Below, piece by piece: positions 62,790-64,000 of a stretch of DNA of 64,000 nucleotides. Made by a program: the position numbers and the translations under genes. Origin of the DNA: Puia sp. GTDB taxonomy: Bacteria; Bacteroidota; Bacteroidia; Chitinophagales; Chitinophagaceae. The first letter of the stretch is position 1, and the number at the start of each line of letters is the position of its first letter. The notes below the pieces were generated by a model that was not told where the DNA came from, did no database searches, and was given only the letters and a program-made list of their open reading frames with translations. Where the stretch lies: positions 1 to 64,000 of the forward strand of contig JARLGZ010000109.1 in assembly GCA_031292515.1 (NCBI GenBank), read 5' to 3'.

Positions 62790-62829
62790 TATAGTCTCTC
62801 ATTGACCACTATAGTCTCTCATTGACCAC
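62790..62829. repeat. Perfect 20-bp tandem repeat plus degenerate tail near an outer membrane gene stop
   Basis: The 20-mer beginning tatagtctctc and ending attgaccac occurs perfectly at 62790-62809 and 62810-62829. More diverged words of the same flavour (CATTGACCAC, TTCACCACT, GCTCACTG, GCTCACTAC) run on to 62913, where the minus-strand outer membrane gene has its stop (62912-62910). On the minus strand the word GTAGTGAGCGG covers that stop codon. Confidence 0.7.
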
Positions 62830-62909
62830 CCGCAATTAACTATTCACAATAAGTATTCATCACGGTTCACCACTCCTTTTCCTGCTCACTGCAGGCTGCC
62901 CACCGCTCA

Positions 62910-64000
62910 CTACAACAACGCCCTCAACGAGGCCCGGCCCGTATGAACGGTCATCGCCTCACCGGGTTTTCTACCCTCATACTGAATGGTCAACTCGAGA
63001 TTGTTGCCCAGTTTCTTTGTAAAATTGAGACCCCACAGATAGTTTTTACCGGGAACAAGACCGTCCAGGATCACATATCCCACAGAAGAATTCGGGTCAG
63101 GCGTCCCCCCGTTTATAGCAGAATAGAGGATATTGCTGTACGTGAATGTTGCCTGAATGGATGTGCTTTGAAGAATATTGTACTTGAATTCGCTGTTTAG
63201 AGCGTTGGAAGAATACCGCTCTCCGCCCAGGTTAGAAGGGTTGTCTTTGCTGCTGTATTTATAGCCGACCATGATCCGGAAATTGGCGCCACGGGTATAG
63301 GTCAGATCCGGCTCCAGCGAATACTGCCGCAAGTTATAGTTGCTGCTGTCGAAATCCTGGCTGGAGCTGAAAAGCTGGTTGGTACCTTGTTTGAGGGTCG
63401 TATTAACGGCAAACGCTTTTGACAGGTTCCATCTTGTGCGCAGGCTCCATTCCTTCAATAACCGGGTTTCATATCCATAGGTCAGGAAAGTTTTCCCCCC
63501 GTTGTTTGAGTTGCTGATATCGAAGCCAAATTTCGCGCTCGACTTGTTAAAAGAGAAAGTATTTACAAATACCGATGTCTGCGTGATCAGCGAGGTATCG
63601 TTCAGCGGTGCTTTAAAAGGATTCAGCTGGACGAAACCCTGGGCCTGTTCCTTTTGGCTGCGCTGTAAAGAGGATTGGAAGCTTAGTCTTGTAAGAAACT
63701 TTTTAAAGCCGGTGCTTTTTACCGGATCGAAGTAGAGACGGGGATTGATATTGAGGCTGTAGTTTAAAGTATTGTAGTTCGCCTTGACATACACGTCCGT
63801 GGGCGTAAAGATGCGTATAAAGAGTGCCTGGTCAGGGAATTGGGCCAGTACAAACTCATTAAGCTGCTGGATGCCGTCCCCGTTTGCATCAATCCAGGCG
63901 TATTGGCCCGTACCGGCCGGTACCTGTACATAAGAATAGTTCATTTTTTGAACCTGCCCCGATCCCACTTCATATAATACATTTCCCGTAAGCATGCCCT
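62910..64000 (-). CDS. C-terminal part of a large outer membrane beta-barrel protein
   Basis: The frame is open at the right window edge, so only about the last 360 residues are seen. It consists of alternating polar/hydrophobic strands ending in aromatic residues with Asn-, Ser- and Thr-rich turns (for example YSLNINPRLYFDP, RIMVGYKYSS and WGLNFTKKLGNNLELTIQYEG), the pattern of a transmembrane beta-barrel. Near its start an Asp/Asn-rich turn, WIDANGDGIQQLNEF, resembles a calcium-binding or dockerin-like loop. It does not match a TonB receptor end I know. The stop lies inside degenerate repeats. Confidence 0.7.
   Translation of the reverse strand, partial: GMLTGNVLYEVGSGQVQKMNYSYVQVPAGTGQYAWIDANGDGIQQLNEFVLAQFPDQALFIRIFTPTDVYVKANYNTLNYSLNINPRLYFDPVKSTGFKKFLTRLSFQSSLQRSQKEQAQGFVQLNPFKAPLNDTSLITQTSVFVNTFSFNKSSAKFGFDISNSNNGGKTFLTYGYETRLLKEWSLRTRWNLSKAFAVNTTLKQGTNQLFSSSQDFDSSNYNLRQYSLEPDLTYTRGANFRIMVGYKYSSKDNPSNLGGERYSSNALNSEFKYNILQSTSIQATFTYSNILYSAINGGTPDPNSSVGYVILDGLVPGKNYLWGLNFTKKLGNNLELTIQYEGRKPGEAMTVHTGRASLRALL

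Overview
The window reads as a chromosomal segment of a Bacteroidota member, most likely a Chitinophagaceae relative. The signs are a short (285-residue) primary sigma factor, promoters of the TTG / TAnnTTTG type, Bacteroidota-restricted families (DUF4846, DUF3822, DUF2027-Smr), a type IX-sorting-like tail, and almost no Shine-Dalgarno sequences. The assignment is by pattern recognition only; no database was searched.

Layout. 1-915: end of an IS-type DDE transposase. 1170-6944 (minus): a first tripartite RND efflux operon (adaptor, pump, TolC). 7077-13445: single genes: a ferredoxin-type flavoreductase, cytidine deaminase, a large signal peptidase I, an alpha/beta hydrolase, an NtrC-like regulator without a DNA-binding domain, a broken DUF4846 gene and a 45-residue membrane peptide. 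13445-24499: a signalling block with pdhB, two soluble REC-first histidine kinases, a 2151-residue poly-HAMP (Nik1-like) hybrid kinase carrying eleven 92-residue repeats, and a single-domain response regulator. 24931-29105: a small secreted protein, then a glycan operon of a bimodular esterase and a GH29 fucosidase. 29244-30679: a GNAT enzyme, a GNAT remnant and a nitroreductase under a likely repressor site. 31247-38653 (minus): a second RND efflux operon preceded by its own two-component system.

The second half is mostly housekeeping. 38886-41676 holds yceD-rpmF-plsX and a degenerate CPBP protein, followed by the RNase P RNA gene (minus, about 41735-42172). 42327-52126 (minus) holds DUF2027-Smr, an APC permease, and a tightly packed run DUF3822-rsmD-bioD-FTHF cyclo-ligase-lpxK-rnr-prenyl synthase. 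52217-64000 holds a MATE exporter, a TPR protein, folB, trxB, rpoD, blaI with two perfect operators, purM, ribF, holA, a membrane-anchored coiled-coil protein and the 3' end of an outer-membrane barrel gene.

The least ordinary features are: (a) the poly-HAMP kinase and its kinase neighbours; (b) a family of short imperfect tandem repeats lying on or beside stop codons at several unrelated genes; (c) a copy of what looks like the same repeat material captured in frame inside ribF, adding about 65 residues between its two enzyme domains; and (d) the paired ACTAA-N4-TTAGT operators overlapping the blaI start. I found no CRISPR array, no tRNA or rRNA gene, and no recognisable defence island.
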